64,000 nt of DNA from Acestrorhynchus altus (taxonomy: Eukaryota; Chordata; Actinopteri; Characiformes; Acestrorhynchidae): positions 1,637,097-1,701,096 of the forward strand of contig CM067512.1 in the NCBI GenBank assembly GCA_034509495.1, read 5' to 3'. This document shows positions 9,236 through 21,539 of the stretch, piece after piece. Position 1 is the first letter of the stretch. The number at the start of each line of letters is the position of its first letter. Below the pieces are notes generated by a model. That model saw only the letters and a list, made by a program, of their open reading frames with translations. It had not been told where the DNA came from and searched no databases. Position numbers and translations under genes: made by a program.

Positions 9236-9709
9236 TGATAGAACCAAAGCCTGGCTGCTATGGAAGATTGCGCCGGTAAGTCAGGTAAAGACCACCCTGA
9301 GTAAGATCTGTGTTTGAGAAGTAAATCCACACCTTTAGCACTAAAGCCACACATCTCTGAGACTTCCCTGGCCTGGGACTCAACCCTGCACACCCACTAC
9401 CCCCCAAGCCCCCACCCCACCCAGCCACACCAACACAGCTGTGAGGGACCCCCCTTCACACACCGTCAGACAGGTTGGCAGTACGTTACTGTGTTCTTCA
9501 GAAGAGCTCTCTGAAGTGGAAATGATTACAAAAGATCTTCAGGGGAACAGCAAGACCGCTCTCAAACACATCTCTGAAACGTTCTGGATCATTTCTACTT
9601 AAATGTAATTATGATTACATAAGTAATTATATGTACATCGAATTTCAATCCTGTACCAACCAGGTTGAGATTTTCAACATTTCGTGCTCATAGTTGCTTT
9701 CAAAGTCAA

Positions 9710-9782
9710 CATCTGTGTCTCTGCAGACTTTATTCTCCTCCTTTCACCCTGATCTTCAATGTTCAGGACCCCACAGTCTTCT
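9710..9782 (-). mobile_element. MITE family 2 fragment
   Basis: CTGCAGACTTTATTCTCCTCC, TTCACCCTGATCTTCAATG and CAGGACCCCACAG match the copy at about 26290-26350 and, inverted, the copy at about 47130-47190. Confidence 0.6.
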
Positions 9783-9959
9783 CAGTTAAGAAAGAAAATT
9801 CTAATATAAAAAGCAAGAAAGAAAATAATGAAAATGAACAGAAATATCTGAAAATATAAACAAAAATTTTTCAGTCAAAATTACATTAAAATGTCCCAAT
9901 ATATTAAAAGAAATTAATTAAAATCTTAAAGTTATTTAAATATATTTAAATATATTTAA

Positions 9960-9987
9960 TTACATATATAGTTATATATATATAATT

Positions 9988-10045
<58 letters not shown>

Positions 10046-10225
10046 TTTTGTGTATGGTATATATATAATTTATTTATTTGTTTATATATATATATATATA
10101 GATACAAATATACATATATATAAAACAGTTAAACAAATAAAACATTTGTGTATATATGGTGTATATATATATATATATAATTTGTTTATTTGTTTGTTTT
10201 ATATATATATATATATATATTTCGT
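9960..10225. repeat. (AT)n blocks with TTATTTGTTT spacers
   Basis: Four separate AT runs (longest 9990-10041) are divided by the recurring spacer ATTTRTTTATTTGTTT. The open frames on both strands here are Tyr/Ile runs from the repeat. Confidence 0.9.
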
Positions 10226-10299
10226 AATAAAATGTTCTAAAGTCCTGTTTAAAACTGTAGTTTAATAAAGGCAGTAATGCTTTTTGTTTCATGTTAATA

Positions 10300-11230
10300 T
10301 AAAAGTCAGGTAAACGAAAAACCCCCTAAACATTTTCAGCTGAACTGGCCCCGCCGCGTTGCTGGTTACCCAGGCAGACCGGATTAGTGGACGCCTTAGA
10401 GGGCTTAAGCTTTAATCGCGCTGCTTGACCATCTAAACAACTGATGGCTTTAATTGATGGCTGAGATTGCTCTACTTTAAGTGAGTGGTAATGTGTGGTT
10501 CAGTGATGGTGTAACAGCAGTGCTCGGCTGTGGTTTTGCTGGAATGATCAGCAGCGGTGCTGCCGTGAGGATTTGAGGTCGCATTGTGCAATGTGTGTCT
10601 AAGTCTATGAAACAGCAAACAACACCCACATTACACCACCCAAAGAGGGAATATGTGTGTGGGAGAGACTGTCTGAGTGTGTGTGTCTGTCTGTGTGTGT
10701 GTGTGTGAGATGTTGGTGTGTGTGTTTGCAGGGTAATTACATAATTACTTTGTTAACACACTCTGTCTGGTTTTCAGTGGCTTTGGCGCCTGTGAGTCAG
10801 ATGATGCTGTTGAATATACATATATTTATACTGTATAGCAACAGGCGAGCGCCTAAACACAGCCTGCCAACAAAGGCAAATCCTCCGTGTTGAGATCAGG
10901 TGTGTTCAGGTTTGTTCAGGGAGCAACTCCGAAAGAGAAATAATAAAAAAATGACAGTAATGCAGACGGAATTCCTGCCCCTAGTCTTTTGTCTCCCGCC
11001 CACGCTAACGAGAAACAAACAGCACTAAAAGACTCTCAGACAATGCTCTGACCTCCCACAGCTAAGCCTGGCCTCGGGCTGGGCCTTCAGTAGCTTAAGG
11101 GTTACACCACATCTCCACTGAATGACATTTTCCATCAGGTCTGTCCTTTCTTTTGTGAGGACGTATCACTCACTTTAGACACTTGCTTTGCTTTTCCAGA
11201 AAGAGAAGAAAAAAGACGTGAAACGCAGCA
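10300..11230. other. Intergenic stretch with a short GT run
   Basis: Contains (GT)n at about 10676-10707. The part 10330-10460 (CCCCGCCGCGTTGCTGGTTACC, GGCTTAAGCTTTAATCGCG) and the part 10960-11110 are unique and fairly GC-rich, possibly regulatory. No gene is visible. Confidence 0.3.
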
Positions 11231-11239
11231 GCAATTTGT

Positions 11240-11960
11240 TTATGTACATATGTCTTGTGAGGAAATGTTCGACCCCTCTCTCCTAATATCTGCATCTCCT
11301 CCTTCAGCTGAAATAATGTCAGTTAGATGTTTCTGTAGATGTTTCTCTGACATCGCCAGTAGGACACCCCCACATTTACTGTTGTTGATGCAGCTAAAAT
11401 AACTGCCCGCATGATTGATCGGATTCAGCCCAAGAGCGGAACCACAAGATGAGTGAAGAAGATCCAACAATCCTAAAATGTTCATCACAGACCTTCAGGT
11501 ATTTCTCACCACAGCTGATGTCAAAGTGCAGCTTCTACCGTCAGAAAGAGACCAAACCAGTTTGGAGGAGTTTAAGGGGAAACCTACTGTCAAACAACAT
11601 CAGAGCAAGACTAAAGTTCTCCAGAGAACATCTAGACAAAGACTGACTTGAACAATGTGTTTGGACACATGAACTAAAGCTTAATTGGCTTGGACACAGA
11701 GTAACAGAAGACATGTTTGATTATTGAAACTAAGCACAGCATTTGAGCAGAAGAAGCCTATAGCAGCTGTGAAGCATGGTGGTGTTTGGGGCCGCTTTGC
11801 TGCAGCAGGGTGTGGAGATCTCTCCATCATAGAAACCACTGTGAGATCTTTATTGTCTCAGAGGGGGTTTGAGGAGAACGTAAGAGCGTCTGTACAAAAC
11901 CTCAAACAGAGATGGTTATAGAAACATCTATGTGGCATTATTTCAGCTGGGAAGGAGAAG
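11240..11960 (+). pseudogene. Tc1-like transposase relic (family D), copy 1
   Basis: Contains TTGATGTCAAAGTGCAGCTTCT-type and CAGAAAGAGACCAAACCAGTTTG blocks shared with copy 2 at 45930-46330. At about 11740-11920 a frame reads STAFEQKK, VKHGGVWGRFAAAG and a TIVRSLLSQ-like segment, the G-rich centre of a Tc1 transposase. Frameshifts and stops separate the pieces, and the catalytic triad is not preserved. Confidence 0.6.
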
Positions 11961-12280
11961 ATACCAGTTCTCCTTGGATACAGGGGTCCAAACTTTTGGT
12001 TATAAGAAGTTTCTGCTCCTCCTTCCTTCCTCCACCACAGTGAGTACGGTGGCTGGTACTAAAGTGAGTTCTCCGAGTCTGCTTTTAAGTGTTTACTTAT
12101 TTTGTGAAGTTCAGATGAAACCTTTGATGTGAAGTCAGTGATTAACAGCCTAACATTTATACAGCGATCCACTCACTTAATGCAGCTTCAGGAAGGTCAG
12201 ATTTACACACCGAGCAGCGGATTCACTTCTGAACCTTCGCTGATGGGTACAGTTTGGTTAGTGTTTGTGTGTGTGGATGA
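11961..12280. other. Intergenic, nothing recognised
   Basis: Unique sequence with no repeat or gene support. The start (CAGGGGTCCAAACTTTTGGTTATAA) may be the end of the preceding transposon relic. Confidence 0.3.
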
Positions 12281-12304
12281 GTGTGTGTGTGTGTGTGTGT
12301 GTGT
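12281..12304. repeat. (GT)n microsatellite
   Basis: Twelve GT units. Confidence 0.9.
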
Positions 12305-12465
12305 ATAAGTAAGTGTATGTGTGTTAAACACACGCCAGAACACTTCTACTCAGCAAATAGCATAAAATTTCTCAGGTGGTGGAAGCGCCCGTCCGCACAC
12401 ACTCCTTAAAATCCTCTGAGCAAACATGAAGCATCTCACACATGTGCTTAATATCGCCCAGCCCC

Positions 12466-12507
<42 letters not shown>
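12466..12507. repeat. (CA)n microsatellite
   Basis: About twenty CA units. Confidence 0.95.
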
Positions 12508-12508
<1 letters not shown>

Positions 12509-12719
12509 ATCAAATGTCACCCTTGTCCCAGGATACAAAGTCAAAATATATAAAAAAGCAACGTGCCAGAGCCGAGTCTGAAAAGAGGGTCCACACACAC
12601 TCCGAACACACACATACACACTCTGGGGCCTCCCTGGTGGGCGGATTATCTGGTATAAAAGCTCTTATAATAAAAAAAAATAATAAAATCCTCTTCCTTT
12701 TTTGTTTAAATGAAAATAT

Positions 12720-13460
12720 TTGAAGACGAGGTAAATTAGGCCGACCCGGTGTGAAAGCCATTCTTAATGAGAAGCTGAATGGAGGCCTCCTCAGATGGCT
12801 GTTAATAAGATGGCCGGTTTTAATCCCTTAAACAAACGCCGGCGTGCCGGCCGCTACAGGGGCTACTCTCACTCCCATCATACATAATGGATATTTTTCC
12901 ACCCCGCTTACCTCCCCCTCCTTCCTCTGTCTTCCAATACGCCGGTAGAGTTCAATTTCATCTCTTTACCTCCAACCCCAGCGCCCAGCACTTCCACCAC
13001 TAAACGACAGCTTTAATTAGCAGGGGTCTCCTATTGTGTGTCCCGCAGGGGGAGATGGTCTAAACCTCCCAAAACAAACACAGCCACGTTGGCTTCCCCT
13101 CATCTCCCACTCTGTTCCTCTCAGTCCCCTCCGGCTGGCCTGGGCAGCCAGTGGCAGGTGCAGCAGACGGGCCGCACATGGTCTAAGCAAAAATCTGCAC
13201 TGTACAGATCCCCTCAAAATGTGTAATGCCTCTCATCCCAGGGTGCTCAGCGCCTTTTTTCCCCTTTCCGTACAAATGTCGTCCTCGTCTCGTACGAGAG
13301 CGATCCCCACCTGTCGCCCCGCACAACAAACCTTAGAATGGAGTGAAATTAGAATTAGGATCGACAGCGCCACACAAAAACCCAACAGATCCATTCGATT
13401 AAGGGCCTTTGTACAAACAGTAGAACAAGAGTTTGGGACACCCCTACTCACCGCTTTCGT
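12720..13460. other. Candidate conserved non-coding (regulatory) island
   Basis: Repeat-free, high-complexity block bounded by microsatellite DNA. It includes TTCTTAATGAGAAGCTGAAT, GCTGTTAATAAGATGGCCGG and TTTTAATCCCTTAAACAAACG, dense in homeodomain-type TTAAT/TAATCC cores. A 142-codon frame on + (13036-13464) overlaps minus frames of similar length and shows no recognisable protein, so coding is not supported. The regulatory role is inferred from composition only. Confidence 0.3.
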
Positions 13461-14555
13461 CTGAAGTCAAGGGAGTAAACCTTCGGAAGCCTACACTGAT
13501 CCTGTGGGATGTTTTTCATAATTTGATGCACTTTTATTCAAACGGTCCAGATATTGTTCTTTTCAGGGGATTCTCTGGAATTTCCAGTTTGGAGCTGGAA
13601 ATGCACTCATTTGGATGAATTATTTATGCTAATCAGATTCACAGGGATATTTCTATTAAAACATTCTTCAAAAAAACTCAACAGTGGTCCAAATTAAATT
13701 AACTAACAACCTGAATTACAGACCCTGCCTTCTCATATAGGGTTCAAGAGACTTCATGTAGACGCCACCGGTCCCATCCGCTCATGATGGTATGATGGTC
13801 TGTTCTGTCCACCCCAAACAATTCAGCGGGAAATCCAGAAGCTCATACTGGGACATTTTTATTGTCTTCTAAAAATCAGCTTATCCTGCAAAACCGCGAG
13901 AAGGCGAAAGAGACACGCTTTTTCTGATCAGAGGTCCCAGGACAAACACATCATACCTTCCTATCCTTGCTTTCCATGCCTTACAGTTTTTATTTTTGTG
14001 GGACGTCGCCACGAACTTTCCCTCGGACTCACTCATGACTCCACCAATGTGCAGAGACAGCCCGTGTCCCTTAATATTAGTCAACACTGATGTACATTTT
14101 TGAGGAAAGGGTTTAAACTATTATTAAAATTGACCGACCAGCAGCACAAAGCTGTTTCTGACTCAGACTCGTTAAATGCCGATGCCGCGCATGTGTGAAA
14201 TGCAGTATTATTAGCGAGAGAAGAGTGCAAAGGCTAAGACATCAGTGGTAATCCACTGCCGGGACCCTATTGCAAACTGAAAGCTGATGAGGGCATGAAA
14301 GGCTCTGGGCGGCATTGTGTTTGTGAGGGAGGTTTAATTTGTGTGGTCGAGGGGTTAGTGTCATAGAAGATAAACATAGCCCACATCCTTTCTCTGATTA
14401 CGGCTTTAGTGGGTCCTCTGGAGCTCAGGATGGAAAGCCCAGCTTATGTCTGTGCTAGCAGGAAGAGCCTAATCGGAGCTTGAGTAAAGCTAAGTACAAG
14501 GACTCTCTCTAGACGTAGATATCCACACTACTCTACTCTCTATTAGTCGGATTGG
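13461..14555. other. Intergenic, unique, no gene recognised
   Basis: Mixed AT-rich and moderate-GC DNA. The part 13870-14090 has an open minus frame of 68 codons that I do not recognise. The part 14150-14420 is repeat-free and could belong to a regulatory region. Confidence 0.3.
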
Positions 14556-14559
14556 CCGG

Positions 14560-14895
14560 TATCAGCCCGAGTGGACGTCTTGAGATGGCAGAACCCCTGT
14601 TCACACACTTCAAGATGGTCACGCTGGTTAATCTGGTTGCCCAGCTTAGCGTTCGACCAGTATAGGGTATGTTTTTGAGTTTGATGGTTTGCATGATCAA
14701 CCTGACCATTCTAGACAACATCTTGACCAGCATCGAGAAGCATGACCACAGTCCACAGGCAACATCATTACGCTGGTCAAGAGCTGGTTAACCAGTTTAA
14801 TTACCAGTATAAAGATGGCCAGCTTTTTGACCACCTTGAACATCAAAGGCCAGCTTAAACCATCTGGTCTTCCAGCAAAACCTGGTCTTGAGCTG
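14560..14895. mobile_element. CTGGTC/ACCAGC-rich non-autonomous DNA element
   Basis: Packed with alternating GGTCA, CTGGT and ACCAGC motifs (ACGCTGGTCAAGAGCTGG, ACCAGTTTAATTACCAG, CTGGTCTTCCAGCAAAAC) and ends GAGCTGGATTCTTCAGCAGGG. This palindrome-rich style is that of a widespread fish non-autonomous DNA transposon; a second piece sits at 40425-40530. Confidence 0.5.
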
Positions 14896-16380
14896 GATTC
14901 TTCAGCAGGGTTTTCTCCAAATTCATCACACTTTGAGCAAAATGGACACAAAATCTGTCTTCCATCTTTCAAAGCAAAATAAATCAGTCCTCGAGTCTCT
15001 TTAAAAAAGATTTTATTCCAACTCATTTTGGAGCATTTCTATTGGTCCGTTTATCACCAACTTCTGACACAATATATAAAAAAAACAACAACTGTCAAAT
15101 TCCCATCATGAAGGGAAAAAACAGGGACCAAATACACAAATCAGCCATAAATCTAAGTGGATCAAATATTCTGAAATGTCCAGATCAATAATCAAATCAA
15201 TGTCAAACATAGTTATATGGGATAGGACTGAAAAGTGTCCCGTTTGAGTAGTTTGAGGACTTAAGAGGACTTAAGAGGAGACTGTCTCAGTTAAACTTCA
15301 GGCAGCCTCACCTATACACACAGCTATGGTCCTACAACTTAGACCTACTTGAAGCACCCCAAGTCAGAACAGTCTAGCTGCCGAGGACGTCCAGATGAAC
15401 CCAGTGTCCTCTTTATTAATAATGTTTATATGTTTATAAATATGTATATACACATGGTCAACCTACTGAAAGAGAGGAGATGAATTGTCTGTAAATATCT
15501 GGGCAATTTGGACTCAAATCGTTCCTCTTGATGTCAGAAGGAAATAAATGAGGCCTGTTGCCCCGCCCTTCCACTCAGACATAAGCAAACAAACTCAGTG
15601 TGAAGTCCTCTGGTTGGACAGTCATTCTGACAGTGGCTTTTTGGCTGAGATGCCACCCATCCTGTGAAGAGCTCAGGAGGATTTGGGTTCTAATCCCCCA
15701 TCTTTCACCCTGGGGCCATTTCCCACCCTGAAGTGCCCTAACATCTGCCCCGACAGGCCCCGAGACTTCGTCACGAATGCCCACAGGCTCACCTGTGGAG
15801 GTCCAGGCCCACAAACACCCACCAAGGTCGCTGTCAATCAGAACTCGGAGGAAACATGCTTCTCTTCCAGCATTAATTTGTGGTCAAAGGAAGGTGAGGT
15901 TTGGCTCTGAGGCCCGTTCTGACGTGTGAGTCAGCGAGATTTAGTCTTCACTACATGTCGAATTTGAAATCCGCTGCTTTGGCAACACTTTAGAGCTGCA
16001 GCGCAGCTTCGGATATTGCATTAGTCGTGATGTGTGGGTGGCCAGCTGGGACTTTGCCCTGTGGTGGAGCTTTAATGATGGCTCATGACGGCTCCTAGGC
16101 CATCTCCACCCATATTCTCACCCCTCCCACCTCCACAGTTCGCCTTTTCCCAACATAGTAATCCGCACACCTTTAATCACCTGATAATCACCTGTGAATT
16201 GTGGTTAACCACTATTGCCAACACTGGTGTCAAAACACTTTCACAAGAAGAGAAACAAACAAACAAATAAACAACAGCTCAACAGGAGCTTTTTAGAGCA
16301 GAGACACAAATGAAGAGCTATTAAACAGATAAACCAACAAATTCATGAACCAGTATTGAGTCATTGATTTGCTAACTGGA
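14896..16380. other. Intergenic, nothing recognised
   Basis: A duplicated ACTTAAGAGG lies at about 15261. Overlapping frames at 15575-15910 on both strands have no recognisable product. 16240-16280 is A/C-rich. Confidence 0.3.
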
Positions 16381-16935
16381 CCATAGACTGGTCACATCCC
16401 ACGTCCAGAAGGTCTGGTGTGATGGTTTAGGGTGTAATTTCATACGATGCCAGATCACCTTTGACCTTCATTACAGACACTTTAACAGACCAACGTTACA
16501 TTAATGAGGTTCTTCAACCAGTGGTTCTACCTTTTCTGAACACACACTCCGGTGCTCTATTCCAACAGGACGACGCTCGTCCACACACTGCTGCCGTCTC
16601 AAGATCTCATCTTGCAGACACAGATACTATGCCGTGGTCGGTCTCATCTCCAGACCTGTCCCTGATTGAAAATGTGTGGACGCTATTGGACGCTCTATCA
16701 ACACTCCACCCCTACCACACCATCTGCAGAACTGAGTGAGAACATTCAAGCTCCATGGGATGGATCATCACAGGACACCATTAGGAACCTCTACACCTCC
16801 ATGCAGAGACGTCTGGCATGTTGCGTTAAACCCGACGCCGTCCTGAGAGACACCACTTCTGTATGAGTAGATCAATAAATATTGATCAGATCAGAATACA
16901 GTTATCAGTTATTTATCCTGATCACCTTCATCTTC
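16380..16935 (+). pseudogene. Mariner/Tc1-type transposase C-terminal half (family C), copy 1
   Basis: A frame from 16461 reads RYINEVLQPVVLPFL, then GALFQQDDARPHTA (second catalytic aspartate) and SPDLSLIENVW (third catalytic acidic residue), which is the C-terminal half of a DDE transposase. A frameshift near 16690-16710 moves the rest (NLYTSMQRRLA) to another frame. The N-terminal DNA-binding domain and first aspartate are missing. The 3' part closely matches the copy at 51188-51465. Confidence 0.85.
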
Positions 16936-17084
16936 CTTCCAAGAGGAACTGCAAGTAAATTTGAAGATGAGTGAACTCTTACATTGTACGAGTTACTTAC
17001 AATGTGCTTCACTGTTGATAATCTCAACAGTTTTTAGGCCAGAATCCAAAAGACACCAAAGTCAGTATGGACACCTAGAGACAC

Positions 17085-17405
17085 AATACTCAACACACTA
17101 CACTCTGCCTGAGCTTTAGTTGGTCTGATCTGGTCAAGTGGGCAGTGGTTCTAAATGTTCTCCACTTGTAAATGATGTTCCGGACAGTGGAACGGCTGAT
17201 TCCTAATTCTTCTGAGATATTTTTAAATCCCTTCTCAGACTCATTTGCATCTACAACCTTCATTCTGAAGACCTCAGAGAGCTCTTTGGATCTGACCATG
17301 GTGATCCCACTCACTCCAACCATCAAGAGCAAACCAAACTAGTGTCTGAGGTTTAAATAAGACAGGCTCCTCCAACCTCCTCTCTAACGATGGTCTGATC
17401 ATAAT
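17085..17405 (-). pseudogene. Tc1 transposase N-terminal fragment (family B), copy 1
   Basis: The minus strand reads MVRSKELSEVFRMKVVDANE, then GFKNISEELGISRSTVRNII, a complete bipartite paired-like helix-turn-helix, then KWRTF. The frame ends before the catalytic domain. The leader with GGTTTGCTCTTGATGG is shared with copy 3 at 57590. It is a 5' transposon fragment lying tail to tail with the family C piece. Confidence 0.85.
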
Positions 17406-17666
17406 AAATGTTGTAGCTTTGTCTTAGATTTGAGAGCTGCTGATCCAAACATTCCTGAGAAGAGTTCCTGCATAATGATGAAATAAAGCCGTGAGCGACG
17501 GCTCAATCTGGGTGTTTGGGAGAGTTTGGAGATTCAGCTGCTGTTGCTGCGGTGGAGGAGAGCAGCTCTGAGAGCGCTGTTTGGGCTGATGGTGGCGGGG
17601 CTGTGTAATTATGGGTAAATATTTACAGGAAGTGAGAGAGGAGGATGAGGAGTGTCAGGGGAGGTC

Positions 17667-17671
<5 letters not shown>
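17406..17671. other. Unique intergenic segment
   Basis: GC-moderate and non-repetitive (AGCTGCTGTTGCTGCGGTGG, GGCGGGGCTGTGTAATTATGGG). Possibly regulatory; no gene. Confidence 0.25.

Positions 17672-17710
<39 letters not shown>
17672..17710. repeat. (GA)n microsatellite
   Basis: About nineteen GA units, abutting AGCTC. Confidence 0.95.
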
Positions 17711-17712
<2 letters not shown>

Positions 17713-17807
17713 CTTCAATAGGCGCTTACAGATTAGATGAAGGCGACGTATCTCGACACAAACGTCAGTATCATCGGTTCATACCGTGAGACGGAAAATA
17801 CGTACAA

Positions 17808-18262
17808 CGTGGACAAAGTATTTGGACACCTGTTCATTCACTGTTTCTTCTGAAATTAAGGGTATTAAAAGAGTTTATCCTGTTTTGTTAGAGTAACTGT
17901 CTCTACTGTCCAGAAGACATTCTTCCTGGATTTGAGTTCCATTCAGCACAAGATCGTGTGATGCTTGAGGAAGTCGGATGATGCCACCTCCTGCCAACAC
18001 TCCAACTCATCCAGTGTCAGCTTGCACTCGGGGAAGAAGACCGTCATTCCAATTCAGCAGTTCCACCTGCTCCACAGCCTCAATGCTAGGAGCTTTTACC
18101 TCAGGGGTCCTGCTGTGGCGGGACATCTCTGCAGGAGACTAGACAGGCTGTGTAAGGTGGCTGTGTGTGTGTGCATTTGCACATCTGTGTCAGCAATGGG
18201 TAGAACTTAGTAGTGCTCCAATGGATTTCATTTCAATGGATGTCTACAACTTTTGGACACAG
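17808..18262 (-). mobile_element. MITE family 1 copy carrying about 200 bp of extra sequence
   Basis: The left end GGACAAAGTATTTGGACACCTG with TAACTGTCTCTACTGTCCAG and the right end ATGTCTACAACTTTTGGACAC are the two termini in minus orientation. The middle (about 17936-18130) is unlike other copies, so it is either an insertion or a subfamily body. Confidence 0.6.
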
Positions 18263-19640
18263 TTTCCAGCCTGTCCAATAAAAGAAGAGCTGAGGGACAG
18301 TTTTTGAAGGCCTCCCAGCCTGCTGGCAGTGTTTATCTGCACCACATGGTGGCGGTGAAACTAAATAATGACTAGTAGGCCACAGGCCTTTGAGAAGCTG
18401 CTTTATGGAGCAAGTCCTGCATGTTCTCGAAAAGCGTGAGTTAACACTGTTTTCAATTGTTCTGGTCTTTGTTCAGATCGGACCTCCATTCAAGACCAGC
18501 TCAGTGTTCTCCCAGAAGCTTTTCCCTGTCCTGATCCTGGGTCATTACAGGCTTTGAATTAGGCAGCGCTCTAACTCAGCTCTGGCCTTGCAATGATTCT
18601 TAGAGCTTCGATATTGGCGGCTGGTTTTACCATGCTTTGGAGCAGGATTAAAGAAAGCTGAATCGCTGCCACGGCTGTGGTTACAGGCAGCTAACCAGGT
18701 TACAACTCCGAGCTGGACGTAAAGATGTGCTTAAAAATCTTCATCCTGGAAAAAATATCATAGAATTTTATGAGGCCGGAACCTGGGTTCAATGAAAGCG
18801 TGATAAATCTCCCATCGTCCTGGACCTCAAAACACACCAGCATGTCTTCTCCATATGACTCTTTTGTGCGGAGTGTGTGTGAGAGAGACAGTGGAGGCAG
18901 TGTGTGTTCTCATATCGATAAATCCCTAGTGGTACACTCAGTCGAATAAATAGAAATTGGGATATGGTTCTTTCGCTCTGTTTTTCTTCTTTGTCGTTTG
19001 TTCCACCTGCAGGGAACCCATCAGAGAGCTGGTTAGAAAGGCTTACGGTGGCTCTGAGGTGGTAGTAAAGACATTTCCAGTACATTAGCAGCTTTCTGAA
19101 CACTGGTGTAAGGGAGGGGGTTACAGCGTACTATCACAATGTCTGAGAACCTGTTTACATTTACAAATTGTATATAAACAAGTTGAAATATGTAAACTGT
19201 ACCTACAAAACAACAATGACATAACAACACCTAAAAAATGTGTGAGATATTTACACATTTAAAAAAGGAACCACAGACATAATCAATTATTAATAAATGA
19301 TTAAATAAATAAGACACCGTTATAACAGGCTGCAGTCAACGGGGCTGCTGGTAATGGTGTGGTTAGTGGTGATGCTGTACACCGGCTGTTGGTGTTCACA
19401 GGGGTCTTAGTTGTTTAATTTTTTTAATTCAAGCTACATAAAAGAGATGACTGTCTGTGGAACCACTTTTAAGGTCGTACGTTGTTGTATGTTATTGTTT
19501 GATTTAATACAAAATATCAAGTGATTTTTAAATGTTTACTTCTGTTTAAAAAAAAAAGTGAATTTATCTGCATTATTCTGTGAAAAGTTAAAATTATGTG
19601 CAAAAATAAACAATCAAAAAAGAAACAAAATAACATTATC
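18263..19640. other. Intergenic, unique, no gene recognised
   Basis: Repeat-poor until about 19240, then increasingly AT-rich. 18420-18720 is a balanced-composition block that could be regulatory. Frames on the minus strand at 18789-19230 are not recognisable. Confidence 0.3.
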
Positions 19641-19997
19641 ATGCAATAGATCTGTCATTGTACATAATATACAATAAAAATAGTAAATAATAATAATAAT
19701 ATTAATAATATTAATAATAAAAATAATCATAATTATTATTATTATATTTCATTGAACGTTTTACAATTATCTACATCATTTCTAGTAAAAAGCTAATTTA
19801 TCTACATTATTTCTTAAAATAACTAAAATAATTTACTTTGTTTCTTAAAATAAAAACAATTCTCTACATTATTCTTTAATTTGTAAAACTATCTACATCA
19901 TTTCTAAAAAGAAGCAAATTTGAATTAATTTAAAAATTAAAATTAACCATTTTTTTGTACAATACTAAATTAAATTGAAAAATACAACAACAACAAC

Positions 19998-20047
<50 letters not shown>

Positions 20048-20050
20048 ATC
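19640..20050. repeat. AT-rich region with (AAT)n arrays
   Basis: (AAT)n at about 19685-19740 and a perfect run at about 19998-20045, with CAA repeats before it. A degenerate TCTACATYATTTCT motif recurs at about 19770, 19810, 19863 and 19892, a short diverged tandem repeat. Confidence 0.85.
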
Positions 20051-21085
20051 AGCTTATGTCATTAATAATTTGTGAAATAAGATAATTTCACTTGAAAAAA
20101 GTAAAAACAGGTCCAAATGTTATATTATTCTTACTAGTCTAATAATGACAGTGTTTAGGACTTTTCGGTATTTAATTGTACATTTTCACTGCAGAACAGC
20201 ATATTTATCACAATAACACTTACACCCCATCGTATCGCACACCCTCACCACTGAGCACACATTACTGGGGGGTCAGTCTGAGGCTTTTAAAGCAGTCGTG
20301 CCTTTAGATCATCAAACATCAAACAGAGTTCACGTTGAGTAATGCGTCCTAAGCGCAGGCCTCGGCTCATAAGCCTTTTATCAACACACAGCTCAGCAAT
20401 GACGGTGCAATGAAACTACAGCCAACCAAAACACACAAGCTCGCGGGGTTTCGGCCTTCTGAGAAAGCAGCAGTGGCGGAGACAACGTTTTACCAGACGT
20501 GTGTAGCGCTGACAGACGAAATCCTGTTCAACCCACGATCAACATGTGGATCAGTGGCTCTGAAGGTGTCTGTTAATCTGAGGGTTTCTGTCAGTCCAGC
20601 TGCACCTTCAGGACACACTGAAAGACCTGAGATCTTTAAAGCGATCATCTGGAGACAAATCAAGTTCTAAAGTCCTTCCGCACGCCAGATCCTTCAGAGA
20701 CATGTCCTGATTTACATCTGCATTGGTTCTGCATTAGCTGTGTTCTCTCTCTGTCGATCTCTGTCATCTAAAAACATGATAAACACAGCAGGACAGTGAA
20801 CCTCAGGCCTGCCTTTGTCCCGTTATACTAAATGACCTGTGGTGACCTTTTGACCTCCACTGACATTCACTGTATTTTTCTGCAGGACTGTGATTTAGTA
20901 GGATTTTAGATTTTAGGAATCTACACTTTCAAAGCTGCTGCTGTCAGTATAACCCACCTTCACATACAGAATACAGAATTCCAAAATAAAAGTCTTGTGG
21001 AAAGACATATATAATTTCTTTTTTTTCTTGACTCATTATGTATAGATTTGTGTCTCTGCATCAGTGTATCTGAAATAATGTACTA
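20051..21085. other. Intergenic, nothing recognised
   Basis: Unique DNA. An 86-codon frame at 20410-20670 has no recognisable features. 20820-20860 (GTGACCTTTTGACCTCCACTGACATTC) resembles 25520-25545. Confidence 0.3.
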
Positions 21086-21109
21086 ATAGCATATATATAT
21101 ATATATAAT

Positions 21110-21486
21110 TTAAAAGCTAGACTGCAGTTTGGGAAACTCTACGTACATCAGCCAAAAGCCTTCTGGAAATATCTTTTGGACAGATGAGACCAAGGTGGAC
21201 CTTTTTGGTAAAGAACATCATTCTATTGTTTACTGAAAATTTAATGAAGCCTACAAAGAAAAGAACACAGTGCCTACAGTCAAATATGGTGGAGGTTCAA
21301 AGATGTTTTGGGGTTGTTTTGCTGCCTCTGGCATCATGACATCTGAAGATGGAAACAAAGCACCGGAGAGTTCTGAAGTGACCAGTAAGAGTCCAGATCT
21401 ACATCCCATTGAACGCCTGTGGAGAGATGTTAAAACTGATGTTGAGAAAAGAAACCCTTCAAATATGAGAGACCTGGAGCAGTTTT

Positions 21487-21487
<1 letters not shown>
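21110..21487 (+). pseudogene. Tc1 transposase relic with internal deletion (family E)
   Basis: Reads WTDETKVDLFG (first catalytic aspartate), VKYGGGSKMFWGCFAASG, then jumps at about 21340-21385 to SKSPDLHPIERLWRDVK (third catalytic residue). The segment with the second aspartate is missing, so the pieces that remain in one frame were joined by deletion. A stop precedes FNEAYKEKN. Confidence 0.85.

Positions 21488-21488
<1 letters not shown>

Positions 21489-21532
<44 letters not shown>
21489..21532. repeat. (GT)n microsatellite inside the Tc1 relic's 3' part
   Basis: Twenty-two GT units start directly after GGAGCAGTTTTCA of the transposase relic. Confidence 0.95.
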
Positions 21533-21536
<4 letters not shown>

Positions 21537-21539
21537 AGC

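Noticed and set aside
13036..13464. 142-codon + strand open frame
   Set aside because: No recognisable domain, overlaps other long frames on both strands, and lies in a high-complexity block better explained as non-coding.
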